A DNA stretch of 40,743 nt from positions 1 through 40,743 of the forward strand of contig JAJYTH010000021.1 of assembly GCA_021793175.1 (NCBI GenBank), written 5' to 3'. Numbering within the stretch: position 1 is the stretch's first letter; the number at the start of each line of letters is the position of its first letter. The translations under genes were made by a program, and so were the position numbers. The DNA is from Actinomycetes bacterium. GTDB lineage: Bacteria; Actinomycetota; Actinomycetes; Mycobacteriales; Pseudonocardiaceae. The notes beneath the pieces were generated by a model that was not told the DNA's origin, did not search any database, and saw only the letters and a list, made by a program, of their open reading frames with translations. This document shows, piece by piece, positions 1 to 8,427 of the stretch.

Positions 1-2
1 TC

Positions 3-269
3 GACGAGTGCCCCGTCGACTGCATCTACGAGGGCGAGCGGATGCTCTACATCCACCCCGATGAGTGCGTCGACTGCGGAGCCTGCGAGCCGGTCTGTCC
101 GGTGGAGGCCATCTACTACGAGGACGACGTGCCGGACGAGTGGGCCGCCTACACCAAGGCCAACGTCGACTTCTTCGACGAACTCGGTTCACCCGGCGGG
201 GCGGCGAAGGTCGGCAAGGTCGCGCACGACCCGCAGTGGATCAAGGACCTGCCCCCGCAGGGCGAATGA
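3..269 (+). CDS. fdxA: 7Fe ferredoxin, 5' end cut by window
   Basis: C-terminal 88 residues of a small iron-sulfur electron carrier; the start lies left of the window. The visible part has Cys residues at local positions 3 and 7 ([12 protein letters not shown]), then [12 protein letters not shown], the C-x2-C-x2-C-x3-C-P arrangement of the second cluster. This fits a bacterial ferredoxin with one 3Fe-4S and one 4Fe-4S cluster, about 105 residues when complete. The acidic tail ending DLPPQGE is typical of the actinobacterial form. The stop overlaps the start of dapC (ATGA), as in the M. tuberculosis pair Rv1177 (fdxC)-Rv1178, so the two are probably co-translated. Its redox partner cannot be told from the sequence. 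Confidence 0.95.
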   Translation, partial: DECPVDCIYEGERMLYIHPDECVDCGACEPVCPVEAIYYEDDVPDEWAAYTKANVDFFDELGSPGGAAKVGKVAHDPQWIKDLPPQGE

Positions 270-1357
270 GCGGGCCGAAGCTTCCCGACTTTCCCTGGGA
301 CTCACTGGCCGGCCACGCCGCCACTGCGCGAGCTCACGCCGACGGGATAGTCGACCTGTCGGTCGGCACGCCGGTGGACCCGGTACCGGACAGCATCAGG
401 GCTGCTCTCGCTTCGGTATCGGACGTCCCGGGTTACCCGGCCACGCACGGCACGCCCGCCCTGCGTGAGGCGGCCGTCGAGGCGTTGCGGCGTCGCCACG
501 GTGTCACCGGGGTGGAACCCGACGCCGTGCTGCCCACGATCGGGTCCAAGGAGCTGGTGGCGTGGCTGCCGACGCTGCTCGGTGTCGGCGTGGGGAAGAC
601 GGTCGTCATCCCCGAGCTGGCCTACCCGACGTACGAGGTGGGCGCGCTGTTGGCGGGTGCGTCCGTGGCGCGCGCCGACGGACTCACCGCGCTCGGTCCC
701 GCCCGGCCCGCCTTGTTGTGGCTGAACTCGCCGTCCAACCCCACCGGGAAGGTGCTGGGTGTGGAACACCTGCGCAAAGTGGTGGAGTGGGCGCGCGAGC
801 GCGGCACCGTGGTGGTGTCCGACGAGTGCTATCTGGCTCTGGGCTGGGACGCCGATCCGGTGTCGATCCTGCACCCCGACGTGCACGGCGGCAGTCTCGA
901 CGGCCTGTTGGCGGTGCATTCGCTGTCGAAGTCGGCCAACCTGGCCGGCTATCGCGCGGGGTTCGTCACGGGCGATCCCGCGCTGGTACGTGACCTGCTG
1001 GCGGTGCGTAAACACGCCGGGATGATCGTGCCGAGACCGGTGCAGGAGGCCATGCAGGTCGCGTTGGCCGACGACGAGGTATTGGCCGAACAGCGGCGAC
1101 GTTACGCCGCTCGTCGCGCGGTGCTGCGCCCGGCACTGGAGAAGGCGGGCTTTCGCATCGACGACTCCGAGGCGGGCCTGTACCTGTGGGCGACGCGCGG
1201 CGAACCAGCGCAGGACACGTTGTCGTGGCTGGCGCAGCGAGGCATCCTCGCCGCTCCGGGCACCTTCTACGGGCCTCGCGGTCATTCCCATGTCCGCGTG
1301 GCTCTCACGGCCACCGACGAGCGAGTGAACGCCGCGGCGGAACGTCTGACGGAGTGA
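266..1357 (+). CDS. dapC: N-succinyldiaminopimelate aminotransferase DapC
   Basis: PLP-dependent class I/II aminotransferase, 363 residues. It transfers an amino group from glutamate in the succinylase branch of lysine/meso-diaminopimelate synthesis (cytoplasm). Seen: the N-terminal [10 protein letters not shown] segment, the [10 protein letters not shown] motif, [10 protein letters not shown] with the cofactor Asp-Glu-Cys-Tyr region, the PLP lysine in [13 protein letters not shown], and a C-terminal HVRVALTAT. Length is normal for the family. ATG at 266 overlaps the ferredoxin stop and is the first start that gives the expected N-terminus [12 protein letters not shown]; longer readings from 65 run through the ferredoxin frame. 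The context with dapD and dapE 1-3 kb away supports DapC over other aminotransferases. Confidence 0.95.
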   Translation: MSGPKLPDFPWDSLAGHAATARAHADGIVDLSVGTPVDPVPDSIRAALASVSDVPGYPATHGTPALREAAVEALRRRHGVTGVEPDAVLPTIGSKELVAWLPTLLGVGVGKTVVIPELAYPTYEVGALLAGASVARADGLTALGPARPALLWLNSPSNPTGKVLGVEHLRKVVEWARERGTVVVSDECYLALGWDADPVSILHPDVHGGSLDGLLAVHSLSKSANLAGYRAGFVTGDPALVRDLLAVRKHAGMIVPRPVQEAMQVALADDEVLAEQRRRYAARRAVLRPALEKAGFRIDDSEAGLYLWATRGEPAQDTLSWLAQRGILAAPGTFYGPRGHSHVRVALTATDERVNAAAERLTE

Positions 1358-1387
1358 CCGGCCCGGCGTGTTCCCACGCCGGGCCGG
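1358..1387. terminator. Strong intrinsic terminator after dapC
   Basis: Perfect 13-bp inverted repeat (arms 1358-1370 and 1375-1387) with a TTCC loop, beginning right after the dapC stop codon. There is no U-tract, as is common in high-GC actinomycetes. It lies between the convergent dapC and dapD and probably works in both directions. Confidence 0.85.
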
Positions 1388-1399
1388 GACCGTTCTCGG

Positions 1400-1442
1400 G
1401 GACGAAACGGATTCCCTTCGAGTCGTCGAAGCCGTTTCGTCC
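1400..1442. terminator. Second compound hairpin between dapC and dapD
   Basis: An 11-bp inverted repeat (1400-1410 with 1432-1442) encloses a smaller 6-bp one (CTTCGA 1416-1421 with TCGAAG 1426-1431, loop GTCG). It sits 35 nt past the dapD stop on the minus strand and is likely the dapD terminator. Confidence 0.6.
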
Positions 1443-1476
1443 GCCGGGTGACAGGTTTTCGCGGAGGGAAACCGTT

Positions 1477-2466
1477 TCAGTCGTTGGCGTGCAGGGCGGC
1501 GTTGAGTTCGACGCCCGCACCGGTGCGTTCGACGACCTCGACCTCGCCGGTCGTGGAGTTGCGGCGGAACAGGGCCCCGGAGATACCCGAGATGTCGCGG
1601 GCCCTGACGGTACGGCCCTCGAACTTCACCTTCGTGCCCGCGGTGACGTAGAGGCCGGCCTCCACCACCGTGTCGTCGCCGAGGGAGATTCCCACGCCGC
1701 CGTTGGCGCCGATGAGGCACCGCTCGCCCAGCGAGATGACCTCCTTACCGCCACCGGACAACGTGCCCATGATGGACGCGCCGCCGCCGACGTCGGTGCC
1801 GTCGCCGACCACGACACCCGCCGAGATCCGCCCCTCCACCATGGAGGCGCCGAGCGTGCCCGCGTTGAAGTTCACGAAGCCCTCGTGCATCACGGTGGTG
1901 CCGCTGGCGAGGTGCGCGCCGAGCCGCACGCGGTCGGGGTCGCCGATACGGACCCCGCTCGGGATCACGTAATCCACCATGCGGGGGAACTTGTCGATGC
2001 TGTAGACGGTCACCTGGCCGCGCGACCGCAGCCGCAGGCGCGTGACCTCGAAGCCCTCCACCGGGCACGGGCCGTGGTTGGTCCACACGACGTTGGACAA
2101 CAGGCCGAACACCCCGTCGAGGTTCTGGCCGTGCGGCCGTACGAGCCGGTGGGAGAGCAGGTGCAGTCGCAGGTACACGTCGTACGCGTCGGCGGGGGCC
2201 TGCGACAACGCCGCGATGGACGTGCGTACCGCCACGACCTCGACTCCGCGCGCGTCGTCGGGGCCGAGCGCGGCCGTCGCCGCCTCACCGAGCGCTTCGA
2301 CGGCCTGCTCCGCGGACAGCCTCTCGGTGCCGCTCTCACGCGACTCTGTGGTGACCAGCTTCGGCTGCGGGAACCACGTGTCGAGCACGGTGCCGTCGTT
2401 CGTGACGGTCGCCAGGCCGACACCGGTCGCACCGGTCGTTTCGGGATTCGGAATAGCTGCGCTCAC
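1477..2466 (-). CDS. dapD: 2,3,4,5-tetrahydropyridine-2,6-dicarboxylate N-succinyltransferase DapD
   Basis: Acyltransferase of 329 residues that moves succinyl from succinyl-CoA to tetrahydrodipicolinate, opening the succinylase branch of lysine/DAP synthesis. The protein has the actinobacterial DapD N-terminal domain ([19 protein letters not shown]) followed by a left-handed beta-helix region with hexapeptide-like turns ([26 protein letters not shown], then [21 protein letters not shown]). It is close to M. tuberculosis DapD (Rv1201c, 317 aa). GTG at 2466 is chosen because TACCGT (2479-2474 on this strand) lies 7 nt upstream, a leaderless promoter layout. It converges with dapC and stands back to back with no other DAP gene, so it is its own transcription unit. 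Confidence 0.96.
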   Translation of the reverse strand: MSAAIPNPETTGATGVGLATVTNDGTVLDTWFPQPKLVTTESRESGTERLSAEQAVEALGEAATAALGPDDARGVEVVAVRTSIAALSQAPADAYDVYLRLHLLSHRLVRPHGQNLDGVFGLLSNVVWTNHGPCPVEGFEVTRLRLRSRGQVTVYSIDKFPRMVDYVIPSGVRIGDPDRVRLGAHLASGTTVMHEGFVNFNAGTLGASMVEGRISAGVVVGDGTDVGGGASIMGTLSGGGKEVISLGERCLIGANGGVGISLGDDTVVEAGLYVTAGTKVKFEGRTVRARDISGISGALFRRNSTTGEVEVVERTGAGVELNAALHAND

Positions 2467-2473
2467 GGCCGCT

Positions 2474-2479
2474 ACGGTA
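2474..2479 (-). promoter_or_regulatory. -10 box for leaderless dapD
   Basis: TACCGT on the minus strand, 7 nt before the dapD GTG. The predicted transcription start coincides with the start codon, and no Shine-Dalgarno sequence is seen between them. Confidence 0.45.
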
Positions 2480-2487
2480 ACCCGCGC

Positions 2488-2919
2488 TCAGCCTGTCTGC
2501 GTCGCCACGTCCGGCAGCGCGGACAGCTCGGTGTGCAGGTTCGTCAACGCCGACGCCATGTCCGTCAGCGTCGCCGCGCACACGTCGGCGTCGCCGCCAC
2601 CTGCGCATTCGTTGTTGCGATAGGACCGCACCGTGCTTTCAAGCGAGTCGATGGCCTCACCCAACCGAGGATGTCCGGCCGCGTACTTGCGCGCGTTGCC
2701 CGGGATGTTCTCCAGCTGGGTGACGTACTTCTCGCAGTCGGGCGAGCGCACCTCGGTGGGCGCGACGTGGCAGTCGTCGGCTCGCAGGATCTCTATCTTC
2801 CGGGCCAGGGCGCCGGGACCGGGATCCGGCGCTCCCTTCGGGGTCGGCCCCGCTTCTCCGGAGCACCCGGTCAGCACGAACAGCGCGGCGGCGAGAACGG
2901 CACAGGCTCGGGTACGCAC
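2488..2919 (-). CDS. Putative secreted lipoprotein, function unknown
   Basis: 143 residues starting at GTG 2919. The N-terminus has two Arg, a hydrophobic stretch and a lipobox (VLTGC, Cys at about residue 18), so it should be exported and lipid-anchored outside the membrane. The mature part is mostly helical, with repeated Cys (DDCHV, PDCEKY, NECAGG, ADVCAA) that could form two disulfides. No family is recognised. A longer reading from 3747 is an antisense shadow of dapE; the lipoprotein start is set by the signal peptide. It lies downstream of the dapE promoter on the other strand and 21 nt upstream of dapD; whether it is co-transcribed with dapD is unclear because dapD has its own -10 box. 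Confidence 0.75.
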   Translation of the reverse strand: MRTRACAVLAAALFVLTGCSGEAGPTPKGAPDPGPGALARKIEILRADDCHVAPTEVRSPDCEKYVTQLENIPGNARKYAAGHPRLGEAIDSLESTVRSYRNNECAGGGDADVCAATLTDMASALTNLHTELSALPDVATQTG

Positions 2920-2943
2920 GTGTCCACCGTACGCAGCGCGCGT

Positions 2944-2949
2944 TACGGT
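2944..2949 (+). promoter_or_regulatory. -10 box for leaderless dapE
   Basis: TACGGT followed by 6 nt and then the dapE ATG. The layout predicts a transcript that begins at the start codon. Confidence 0.45.
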
Positions 2950-2955
2950 GCGAGC

Positions 2956-4032
2956 ATGCCCTCGCTCGACCTGCGTTCCGATCCCGTCGATCTCACCGCC
3001 GCGCTCGTGGACATCGAAAGCGTGTCCGGCGCCGAGGCCACCATCGCCGACGCCGTGGAGGCCGCGCTGCGTACACAGGCCCCGCATCTGGAGGTGGTGC
3101 GTAACGGCGACGCCGTGTTGGCCAGGACCGACCTGGGCAGGCCGTCGCGGATCGTGTTCGCCGGGCACCTCGACACCGTGCCCGTCAACGACAACTTGCC
3201 CTCCAGGCGTACCGGTTCGGGGGACGACGAGGTTCTGCACGGCCTCGGCAGCGTCGACATGAAGGGTGGCGACGCCGTGTTCCTGCACCTCGCGGCGACG
3301 CTGCCGGAACCGCGGCACGACGTCACCTTCGTGTTCTACGACTGCGAGGAGGTCGAGGCCGCTCGCAACGGACTGGGCCGGATCGAACGCGAACTGCCCG
3401 AGTGGCTGCGCGGGGATCTCGCCGTCGTGGGCGAGCCGTCGAACGCGGTGATCGAGGCCGGCTGCCAGGGCACCATGCGGGTCGAGCTGCGCGTGGACGG
3501 TGTCCGCGCCCACACCGCTCGGGCGTGGATGGGTTCCAACGCCATCCACGCGTTGGGTGAACCGCTGCGCCGTCTCGCGGAGTACGAGGCCCGGGTCGTG
3601 GAGATCGACGGCCTCACCTACCGGGAAGGGCTGCAGGCGGTGCGGATCGAGGGCGGGGTGGCGGGCAACGTCGTGCCCGACTCCGCCGTGCTGGCCGTGA
3701 ACCACCGTTTCGCGCCCGACGTCACCCCCGAGCGGGCCGAGGCGCACCTGCGGGAGGTTTTCGACGGCTACGAACTCACCGTCGTCGACTGTTCACCGGG
3801 CGCGCTGCCGGGCCTGTCGGAACCGGCGGCGGCGGAACTCGTCGACGCCGCGGGTGGGCGGGTGGCCGCCAAACTCGGGTGGACCGATGTGGCCCGTTTC
3901 GCCGCGCTTGGCATGCCCGCCGTCAACTTCGGGCCCGGCGATCCGACCCTGGCCCACACCCAGCAGGAGCACGTTCCGGTCGCGGATATTCGCCGTGTCG
4001 CCGAGGTGCTCCACTCATTGTTGAGCGGATGA
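2956..4032 (+). CDS. dapE: Succinyl-diaminopimelate desuccinylase DapE
   Basis: M20 metallopeptidase of 358 residues that removes succinate from N-succinyl-LL-diaminopimelate, next to last in the DAP branch. Visible metal and catalytic motifs: [10 protein letters not shown] (first zinc ligand His and Asp), [10 protein letters not shown] (bridging Asp), [11 protein letters not shown] (catalytic Glu-Glu), VGEPSN, and the C-terminal HTQQEHVP (last ligand His). The dimerisation lid domain lies between about residues 180 and 290 ([20 protein letters not shown]). ATG 2956 is chosen because the family starts here and a TACGGT -10 box lies 6 nt upstream; an open frame extending back to 1186 is a shadow of dapD. 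A LOG gene follows after 16 nt, as in mycobacteria (Rv1202-Rv1205 region). Confidence 0.96.
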   Translation: MPSLDLRSDPVDLTAALVDIESVSGAEATIADAVEAALRTQAPHLEVVRNGDAVLARTDLGRPSRIVFAGHLDTVPVNDNLPSRRTGSGDDEVLHGLGSVDMKGGDAVFLHLAATLPEPRHDVTFVFYDCEEVEAARNGLGRIERELPEWLRGDLAVVGEPSNAVIEAGCQGTMRVELRVDGVRAHTARAWMGSNAIHALGEPLRRLAEYEARVVEIDGLTYREGLQAVRIEGGVAGNVVPDSAVLAVNHRFAPDVTPERAEAHLREVFDGYELTVVDCSPGALPGLSEPAAAELVDAAGGRVAAKLGWTDVARFAALGMPAVNFGPGDPTLAHTQQEHVPVADIRRVAEVLHSLLSG

Positions 4033-4035
4033 ATC

Positions 4036-4041
4036 TACGCT
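4036..4041 (+). promoter_or_regulatory. -10 box for leaderless LOG gene
   Basis: TACGCT, 7 nt upstream of GTG 4049, just after the dapE stop. No Shine-Dalgarno is present, so a leaderless transcript is likely in addition to read-through from dapE. Confidence 0.4.
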
Positions 4042-4048
4042 GGCCGTT

Positions 4049-4831
4049 GTGACCGAGGTGACGCGCAACATCAACAACGGCGATGACAGCCCGCCTGAAC
4101 GGCGTCGTGGTCCCGTCGTCCTGCGCCGGAGTAGTCAGGCGGAGAACACCACCACGGACCAGCGGCTGCTCGACTCCCGCGGACCGTCCGACTGGGTGCA
4201 CACCGACCCGTGGCGGGTGCTGCGTATCCAAGCCGAGTTCGTCGAGGGATTCGGCGCGCTGGCTGAGATACCGCGCGCGGTGACCGTGTTCGGGTCGGCC
4301 CGCACGCCTCGCGACCATCCCGAGTACCAGCTCGGTCGCGAGATCGGCGCGGCGTTGGCCGAAGTCGGGTTCGCCGTGATCACCGGCGGTGGTCCCGGTG
4401 TGATGGAGGCCGCGAACAGAGGCGCGTCCGAGGCCGGTGGCCTGTCCGTCGGCCTCGGCATCGAGCTGCCGTTCGAGCAGGGCCTGAACTCGTGGGTGGA
4501 TCTCGGGGTGAACTTCCGCTACTTCTTCACGCGGAAGACGATGTTCATCAAGTACTCGCAGGCGTTCATCTGTCTCCCCGGCGGGTTCGGCACGCTCGAC
4601 GAGCTGTTCGAGGCGTTGACGTTGGTGCAGACCAAGAAGGTCACCAAGTTCCCGGTGGTGCTGTTCGGCTCCAAGTACTGGGGTGGGCTGTACGAATGGG
4701 TGCGGGACACCGTGCTCGGGGAAGGCAAGATCAGCGAACGGGACCTTCAGCTGCTGCATGTCACCGACGACATCGACGACGCGGTGAACGTGGTGAAGAA
4801 GGCCTACAAGGCTTGGGAGGAAACCCACTGA
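4049..4831 (+). CDS. LOG-family protein (TIGR00730), first of a pair
   Basis: 260 residues. The Rossmann-like core holds the family signatures GSARTPRDHPEY, ITGGGPGVMEAANRGA and PGGFGTLDE, the last being the nucleotide-binding and catalytic motif of phosphoribohydrolases that release a base from nucleoside 5'-monophosphates. Compared with the neighbour it carries an extra 75-residue N-terminal segment rich in charged residues (ERRRGPVVLRRSSQ). The substrate is unproven: long LOG proteins of this subfamily were once called lysine decarboxylases, a label now considered wrong. GTG 4049 gives the N-terminus MTEVTRNINNGDD. One nucleotide separates its stop from the next LOG gene, so the two are probably co-expressed. 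Confidence 0.88.
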   Translation: MTEVTRNINNGDDSPPERRRGPVVLRRSSQAENTTTDQRLLDSRGPSDWVHTDPWRVLRIQAEFVEGFGALAEIPRAVTVFGSARTPRDHPEYQLGREIGAALAEVGFAVITGGGPGVMEAANRGASEAGGLSVGLGIELPFEQGLNSWVDLGVNFRYFFTRKTMFIKYSQAFICLPGGFGTLDELFEALTLVQTKKVTKFPVVLFGSKYWGGLYEWVRDTVLGEGKISERDLQLLHVTDDIDDAVNVVKKAYKAWEETH

Positions 4832-4832
4832 A

Positions 4833-5402
4833 ATGGAGCGGATCTGCGTCTTCTGCGGCTCGTCGTCGGGTAAGGACCCCGGTTACGCCGACGCGGCCAC
4901 CGCCGTGGGCAGGTTGTTGGCCGAACGCGGAATCGGCGTCGTCTACGGCGGCGGGCAGGTCGGCCTCATGGGTGTCGTGGCCGACGCGACACTGGAGGCG
5001 GGCGGCGAGGTCATCGGAGTGATCCCGAAACACCTGATGCGTGCCGAGATCGCGCACCACGGCCTCACCGAGCTCCACGTGGTGGAGGACATGCACGAAC
5101 GCAAGGCCACGATGGCCCGGCTGTCCGACGCCTTTCTCGCGCTGCCCGGTGGGGCGGGCACGTTGGAGGAGCTGTTCGAGGTGTGGACCTGGGCGCAGCT
5201 CGGCCTGCACGCCAAACCGGTGGGCCTGCTCGACGTGGGCGGCTACTACACCAAGATGGTCGAGTTCCTCGATCACATGGTGACCGAAGGGTTCTTGGGC
5301 GAGGCCAGCCGCGACCTCGTCACGGTCGACGCGGACCCGCACGCCGTTCTCGGCGTCTTCTCCCGGCACACCTACACGCCGGTCGACAAGTGGGCGGGTT
5401 GA
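4833..5402 (+). CDS. Cytokinin riboside 5'-monophosphate phosphoribohydrolase LOG
   Basis: 189 residues, the compact LOG type (Rv1205-like). Motifs in order: CVFCGSSSGKDPGYADAA at the N-terminus, VYGGGQVGLMGVVADA, GVIPKHLM, MHERKATMARLSDAF with the catalytic Arg-Lys region, and PGGAGTLEELFEVWTW. Proteins of this type cut cytokinin riboside monophosphates, or AMP-like nucleotides, to free base and ribose 5-phosphate. In M. tuberculosis the cytokinin breakdown product, an aldehyde, is toxic when proteasomal turnover of Rv1205 fails. It lies 1 nt after the first LOG gene and runs into a convergent acyltransferase, separated by a hairpin over both stop codons. Confidence 0.92.
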   Translation: MERICVFCGSSSGKDPGYADAATAVGRLLAERGIGVVYGGGQVGLMGVVADATLEAGGEVIGVIPKHLMRAEIAHHGLTELHVVEDMHERKATMARLSDAFLALPGGAGTLEELFEVWTWAQLGLHAKPVGLLDVGGYYTKMVEFLDHMVTEGFLGEASRDLVTVDADPHAVLGVFSRHTYTPVDKWAG

Positions 5403-5427
5403 CGCCGCCCGGCGGTCAGGCGGCGTC
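5401..5427. terminator. Hairpin shared by LOG and PlsC-like stops
   Basis: Perfect 9-bp inverted repeat (5401-5409 with 5419-5427) spanning the two convergent stop codons. It is probably a bidirectional terminator embedded in the gene ends. Confidence 0.6.
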
Positions 5428-6090
5428 GGCCTGCGGCCGCTTGTGGTAGCTGTCCACGTACTCCTGACCGGACAGCTCCATGATCGCGTACATGATCTCG
5501 TCGGTCACCGCGCGCCGGATCGCCGGTGAGGAGCCGAGGCCGTCGTAGCGGGAGAAGTCGAGCGGCTCTCCGAACCGCACGCTCACCTTCGCCGGCCGGG
5601 GGATCTTCTTGCCCACCGGCAGCAGTTTCTCGGTGCCGTGCAGCGCCACGGGAACCACGGTCGCCCGGGTCTCCAGCGCGAGCGTGCCGACACCGGTGTG
5701 CCCGCGGTACAGACGACCGTCGAGTGAACGCGTGCCCTCCGGGTAGATCGCGAACGTCTCACCGGCCTCCAGCACCTCGCGCGCTGCTTTCAGCGCGGCG
5801 AGACCGGCCATGGCGTTGCCACGTTCGACGGGAAGGTATCCGAGCGCGGACAGGAACGAGGCCACGAACCGGCCCTTCAATCCCGTGCCCGTGAAGTACT
5901 CGGCCTTGCCGAGGAACCGGACCGGCCGGGGCGCCACGAGCGCGATGACCGCGGTGTCGATAGCCGATCGATGGTTGGGAGCCAGGATCACCGGGCCGTC
6001 GAGCGGCACGTTCTCCAGCCCCTGCACGTCGGGCCGATAGACCAGCTTGGCCGTCGGCGCGAGTACACCTCGGATCAGCGGTTGCAACAC
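5416..6090 (-). CDS. PlsC-like lysophospholipid acyltransferase
   Basis: 224 residues, 1-acylglycerol-3-phosphate acyltransferase family, acting at the membrane in phospholipid synthesis. The catalytic HX4D motif is NHRSAID near residue 50; later blocks are GKAEYFTGTGLKGRF, LPVERGN, the substrate-binding YPEGTRS, and VVPVALHGTEKLLP. The start is set at GTG 6090: a strong GGGAGG lies 4 nt upstream, whereas the longer reading from GTG 6126 has no ribosome site and would collide with the divergent gpgS start region. The exact acyl acceptor is unknown. It transcribes away from gpgS, another gene of cell-envelope carbohydrate/lipid metabolism. Confidence 0.92.
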   Translation of the reverse strand: MLQPLIRGVLAPTAKLVYRPDVQGLENVPLDGPVILAPNHRSAIDTAVIALVAPRPVRFLGKAEYFTGTGLKGRFVASFLSALGYLPVERGNAMAGLAALKAAREVLEAGETFAIYPEGTRSLDGRLYRGHTGVGTLALETRATVVPVALHGTEKLLPVGKKIPRPAKVSVRFGEPLDFSRYDGLGSSPAIRRAVTDEIMYAIMELSGQEYVDSYHKRPQADAA

Positions 6091-6137
6091 GTTCCCTCCC
6101 GGTGACTGTCCTTTCCAGGATGGCACGATCGCTATTC

Positions 6138-7058
6138 ATGGATGAGCGCTGGTTCCGTCGCCGCACCTGGCAATCTCCGCAGTGGAGTGTGCCGGAACTG
6201 GTGGCGGCCAAGCGGGGGCGGACGGTGTCGGTGGTGCTGCCCGCGCTGAACGAGGAGGCCACGGTGGGAGCCGTGGTGGCCTCTGTGCGTCCTTTGGTGG
6301 GCACCCTGGTGGACGAGCTCGTGGTGTTGGACTCCGGGTCGAGTGACGACACGGTGGCCACCGCGACGCGAGCGGGCGCGACCGCCGTCCGCCGCGAGGA
6401 GGTGCTCACCGACTTCCCGCCGTTGCCGGGCAAGGGCGAGGCGCTGTGGCGGTCGTTGGCGGCCACGACGGGTGATCTGGTCGTGTTCCTCGACTCCGAC
6501 TTGGTCGATCCCGACCCGGGTTTCGTGCCCGCGCTGCTCGGCCCGTTGTTGTGCGAGCCCGGCGTCGAGCTGGTGAAGGGTTTCTACCGCAGGCCGCTGC
6601 GGTTGGAGGACGACGAACTCACCACCGGAGGCGGACGGGTCACCGAGTTGCTGGCCCGGCCGTTGTTGGCCGCGCTGCGGCCATCGTTGTCCGGGCTGGT
6701 GCAGCCGTTGGGAGGGGAGTACGCGGCCACCCGGCGGCTGTTGGAGGCGCTGCCGTTTTCCTGTGGCTACGGAGTGGAGATAGGCCTGCTGCTCGACGCC
6801 GAAGCCACCTGCGGGCTCGACGCGCTGGCACAGGTGAATCTTGGGGTGCGCAAGCACCGCAATCGTTCGTTGGCGCAGCTCGGTGTCATGGCCCGCGAGA
6901 TTCTCGGCACCGCCTTGGCACGTTGCGGAGTGGAGGCGCCCGGAGCGCCGGAGCTCACCCAGTTCGTGCAGGTCGCGGGTGAGTGGATCCCGGATGTCAG
7001 TCCGGTTCCGCTCACCGATCGTCCGCCGCTGCGACAGGTGCTGGCGAAGCACACGTGA
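6138..7058 (+). CDS. gpgS: Glucosyl-3-phosphoglycerate synthase GpgS
   Basis: GT81 glycosyltransferase of 306 residues that joins glucose from NDP-glucose to 3-phosphoglycerate, the first step of methylglucose lipopolysaccharide synthesis. Seen: the GT-A fold entry RTVSVVLPALNEEATVG, the nucleotide-binding VLDSGSSDDT, the phosphoglycerate-binding LPGKGEALWRSLAAT, the metal-binding FLDSDLVDPDPGF, and the acceptor region GYGVEIGLLLDAE followed by AQVNLGVRKHRNR. It matches Rv1208 through its whole length, including the N-terminal TW-x3-W segment. Start choice is open: ATG 6138 is used, ATG 6120 is also in frame, and neither has a clear ribosome site. The next gene follows after 27 nt. Confidence 0.94.
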   Translation: MDERWFRRRTWQSPQWSVPELVAAKRGRTVSVVLPALNEEATVGAVVASVRPLVGTLVDELVVLDSGSSDDTVATATRAGATAVRREEVLTDFPPLPGKGEALWRSLAATTGDLVVFLDSDLVDPDPGFVPALLGPLLCEPGVELVKGFYRRPLRLEDDELTTGGGRVTELLARPLLAALRPSLSGLVQPLGGEYAATRRLLEALPFSCGYGVEIGLLLDAEATCGLDALAQVNLGVRKHRNRSLAQLGVMAREILGTALARCGVEAPGAPELTQFVQVAGEWIPDVSPVPLTDRPPLRQVLAKHT

Positions 7059-7085
7059 GTTCGGCGGGTATGTCACGATCGTGGA

Positions 7086-7400
7086 GTGACCACCGCCCTG
7101 ATCTACCTTCTCGTGATGCTGCTGGTAGCGGCCGTGGTGTTCCTGCTGGCGTCGCTGGTCTTCGGCAGAGGGGAGGAGCTCGCCCCGCTCGCACCCGGTA
7201 GTTCGCCCACCCGCCTGCCCGCCGAGGACATCACGGGCAAGGACGTGGAAGGCGTCAAGTACCAGGTCGTCCTCCGTGGCTACAAGATGTCGGAGGTCGA
7301 CTGGGTGATGTCCCGGCTCGGCGCGGAGATCGACCTGTTGCGCGCCCGGGTGGCGGAGTTGGAGGCCGAACGCGGGAGTTGTGGGGTGAGCCGTGAGTGA
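7086..7400 (+). CDS. DivIVA-like domain membrane protein (Rv1209-like)
   Basis: 104 residues. One membrane segment covers about residues 5-25, followed by a short linker and a cytoplasmic part YKMSEVDWVMSRLGAEIDLL that matches the N-terminal DivIVA motif, then a short coiled coil (LRARVAELEAERG). DivIVA-type proteins in actinobacteria mark poles and septa, but this short version lacks the long coiled-coil tail, so a role in growth or division is only suggested. The start is GTG 7086. The gene end overlaps the next gene by 8 nt, giving a gpgS-(this)-START-tagA operon with the same order as M. tuberculosis Rv1208-Rv1210 apart from the START insertion. Confidence 0.85.
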   Translation: MTTALIYLLVMLLVAAVVFLLASLVFGRGEELAPLAPGSSPTRLPAEDITGKDVEGVKYQVVLRGYKMSEVDWVMSRLGAEIDLLRARVAELEAERGSCGVSRE

Positions 7401-7845
7401 TCTCACGGCGTCGGTGGAGATCGCCGCGCCCGCGGGTACGACGTGGTTGGCGCTGACCGACTGGGAACGGCAGCGTGAGTGGATCCCCGCCACCACGGTG
7501 CGGGTGATCTCGGGCAACGGGCGCAGTGTCGGGTCGCGGCTGGAGGCGTTCACCGGTGCCTTCGGGGTGGGCGTCACCGACACCATGGAGATCACGAACT
7601 GGGAGCCGCCGGTGCGGTGCACGGTGCGGCACCTGGGGCTGATCGTCCGGGGAACGGGCACCTTCCACGTCCAGGCGAAAGGGCCGCAGCGCAGCGTGTT
7701 CGTGTGGTCGGAGGACTTCACCCCTCCGTTCGGCCCGGTGGGCAGGTTGGGTTGGGGGCTGGTGCGTCCGGCGTTCGCGCTGGCTCTGCGCCGCTCGTTG
7801 CGGACGTTCGCGCGGTTCGCCGAGAACTACACGGTGGGCCAGTGA
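7393..7845 (+). CDS. SRPBCC (START-like) family protein
   Basis: 150 residues with the polyketide cyclase/START-like pattern: a first strand VEIAAPAGTTWLALTDWERQ, a middle GRSVGSRLEAFTG and WEPPVRCTVRHL, and a long C-terminal helix from FGPVGRLGWGLVRPAF to SLRTFARFAENY. These folds bind small hydrophobic ligands in a central cavity; no catalytic residue or ligand can be named. GTG 7393 overlaps the previous stop by 8 nt and its own TGA overlaps the tagA start, so it is translationally coupled on both sides. The pairing with tagA suggests only co-expression, not a shared reaction. Confidence 0.85.
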   Translation: MSDLTASVEIAAPAGTTWLALTDWERQREWIPATTVRVISGNGRSVGSRLEAFTGAFGVGVTDTMEITNWEPPVRCTVRHLGLIVRGTGTFHVQAKGPQRSVFVWSEDFTPPFGPVGRLGWGLVRPAFALALRRSLRTFARFAENYTVGQ

Positions 7846-8426
7846 ACCCGGAACTTCTCGGTCCCGACGGCGTTTTTCGGTGCGCCTGGGGCAACACCGC
7901 GCCCGACTACGTGGCCTACCACGACGAGGAGTGGGGTGTGCCGCTGCGGGGTGAGGCCGCGCTGTTCGAACGGTTGTCGTTGGAGGTGTTCCAGTCCGGC
8001 CTGTCGTGGCTGACCATCCTGCGCAAACGCGACGACTTCCGGCGCGCCTTCGCCGGGTTCGACCCCGAAAGGGTCGCCGCCTTCGATACCAACGACGTCG
8101 CTCTACTGCTGGCCGATGCGTCCATCGTGCGGAATCGGGCGAAGATCCTCGCCACGATCACCAACGCCAGGGCCGTCGCGGAGTTGGACGTGCCGTTGGA
8201 CGACCTGCTGTGGTCGTTCGCCCCCGAACCGGGCGTGCGGCGGAGGCCCCGCACGATGGCCGATGTGCCCGCCACGACACCGGAGTCGAAGGCGCTGGCC
8301 ACGGCTTTGAAGAAGCGTGGTTTCGTCTTCGTCGGTCCGACGACCTGCTACGCGATGATGCAGGCCACGGGCATGGTGGACGACCACGTGCAGGGCTGTT
8401 TCCGCGCGGGCGACCGAGTCGGGTGA
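7842..8426 (+). CDS. tag: DNA-3-methyladenine glycosylase I
   Basis: 194 residues, base-excision repair enzyme that removes 3-methyladenine. The zinc snap of TagA is visible: Cys in FRCAWGN near the N-terminus, His in AYHDEEWG, and the closing His and Cys in DDHVQGC near the C-terminus. The core has LSWLTILRKRDDFRRAFAGF and a helix-hairpin-like region before ALKKRGFVFVGPTTCYAMMQA. GTG 7842 overlaps the previous stop (GTGA) and gives the start MNPELLGPDGV. It corresponds to Rv1210 (tagA). The gene ends 1 nt before the convergent crotonase stop, with no terminator between them. Confidence 0.95.
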   Translation: MNPELLGPDGVFRCAWGNTAPDYVAYHDEEWGVPLRGEAALFERLSLEVFQSGLSWLTILRKRDDFRRAFAGFDPERVAAFDTNDVALLLADASIVRNRAKILATITNARAVAELDVPLDDLLWSFAPEPGVRRRPRTMADVPATTPESKALATALKKRGFVFVGPTTCYAMMQATGMVDDHVQGCFRAGDRVG

Positions 8427-8427
8427 C

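Noticed and set aside
302..1720. Long minus-strand open frame across dapC
   Set aside because: High-GC antisense shadow; the plus-strand dapC has all aminotransferase motifs and no family is seen in the antisense product.
1186..2955. Long N-terminal extension of the dapE frame
   Set aside because: It runs antisense through dapD and the lipoprotein gene; the family start and a -10 box place the start at 2956.
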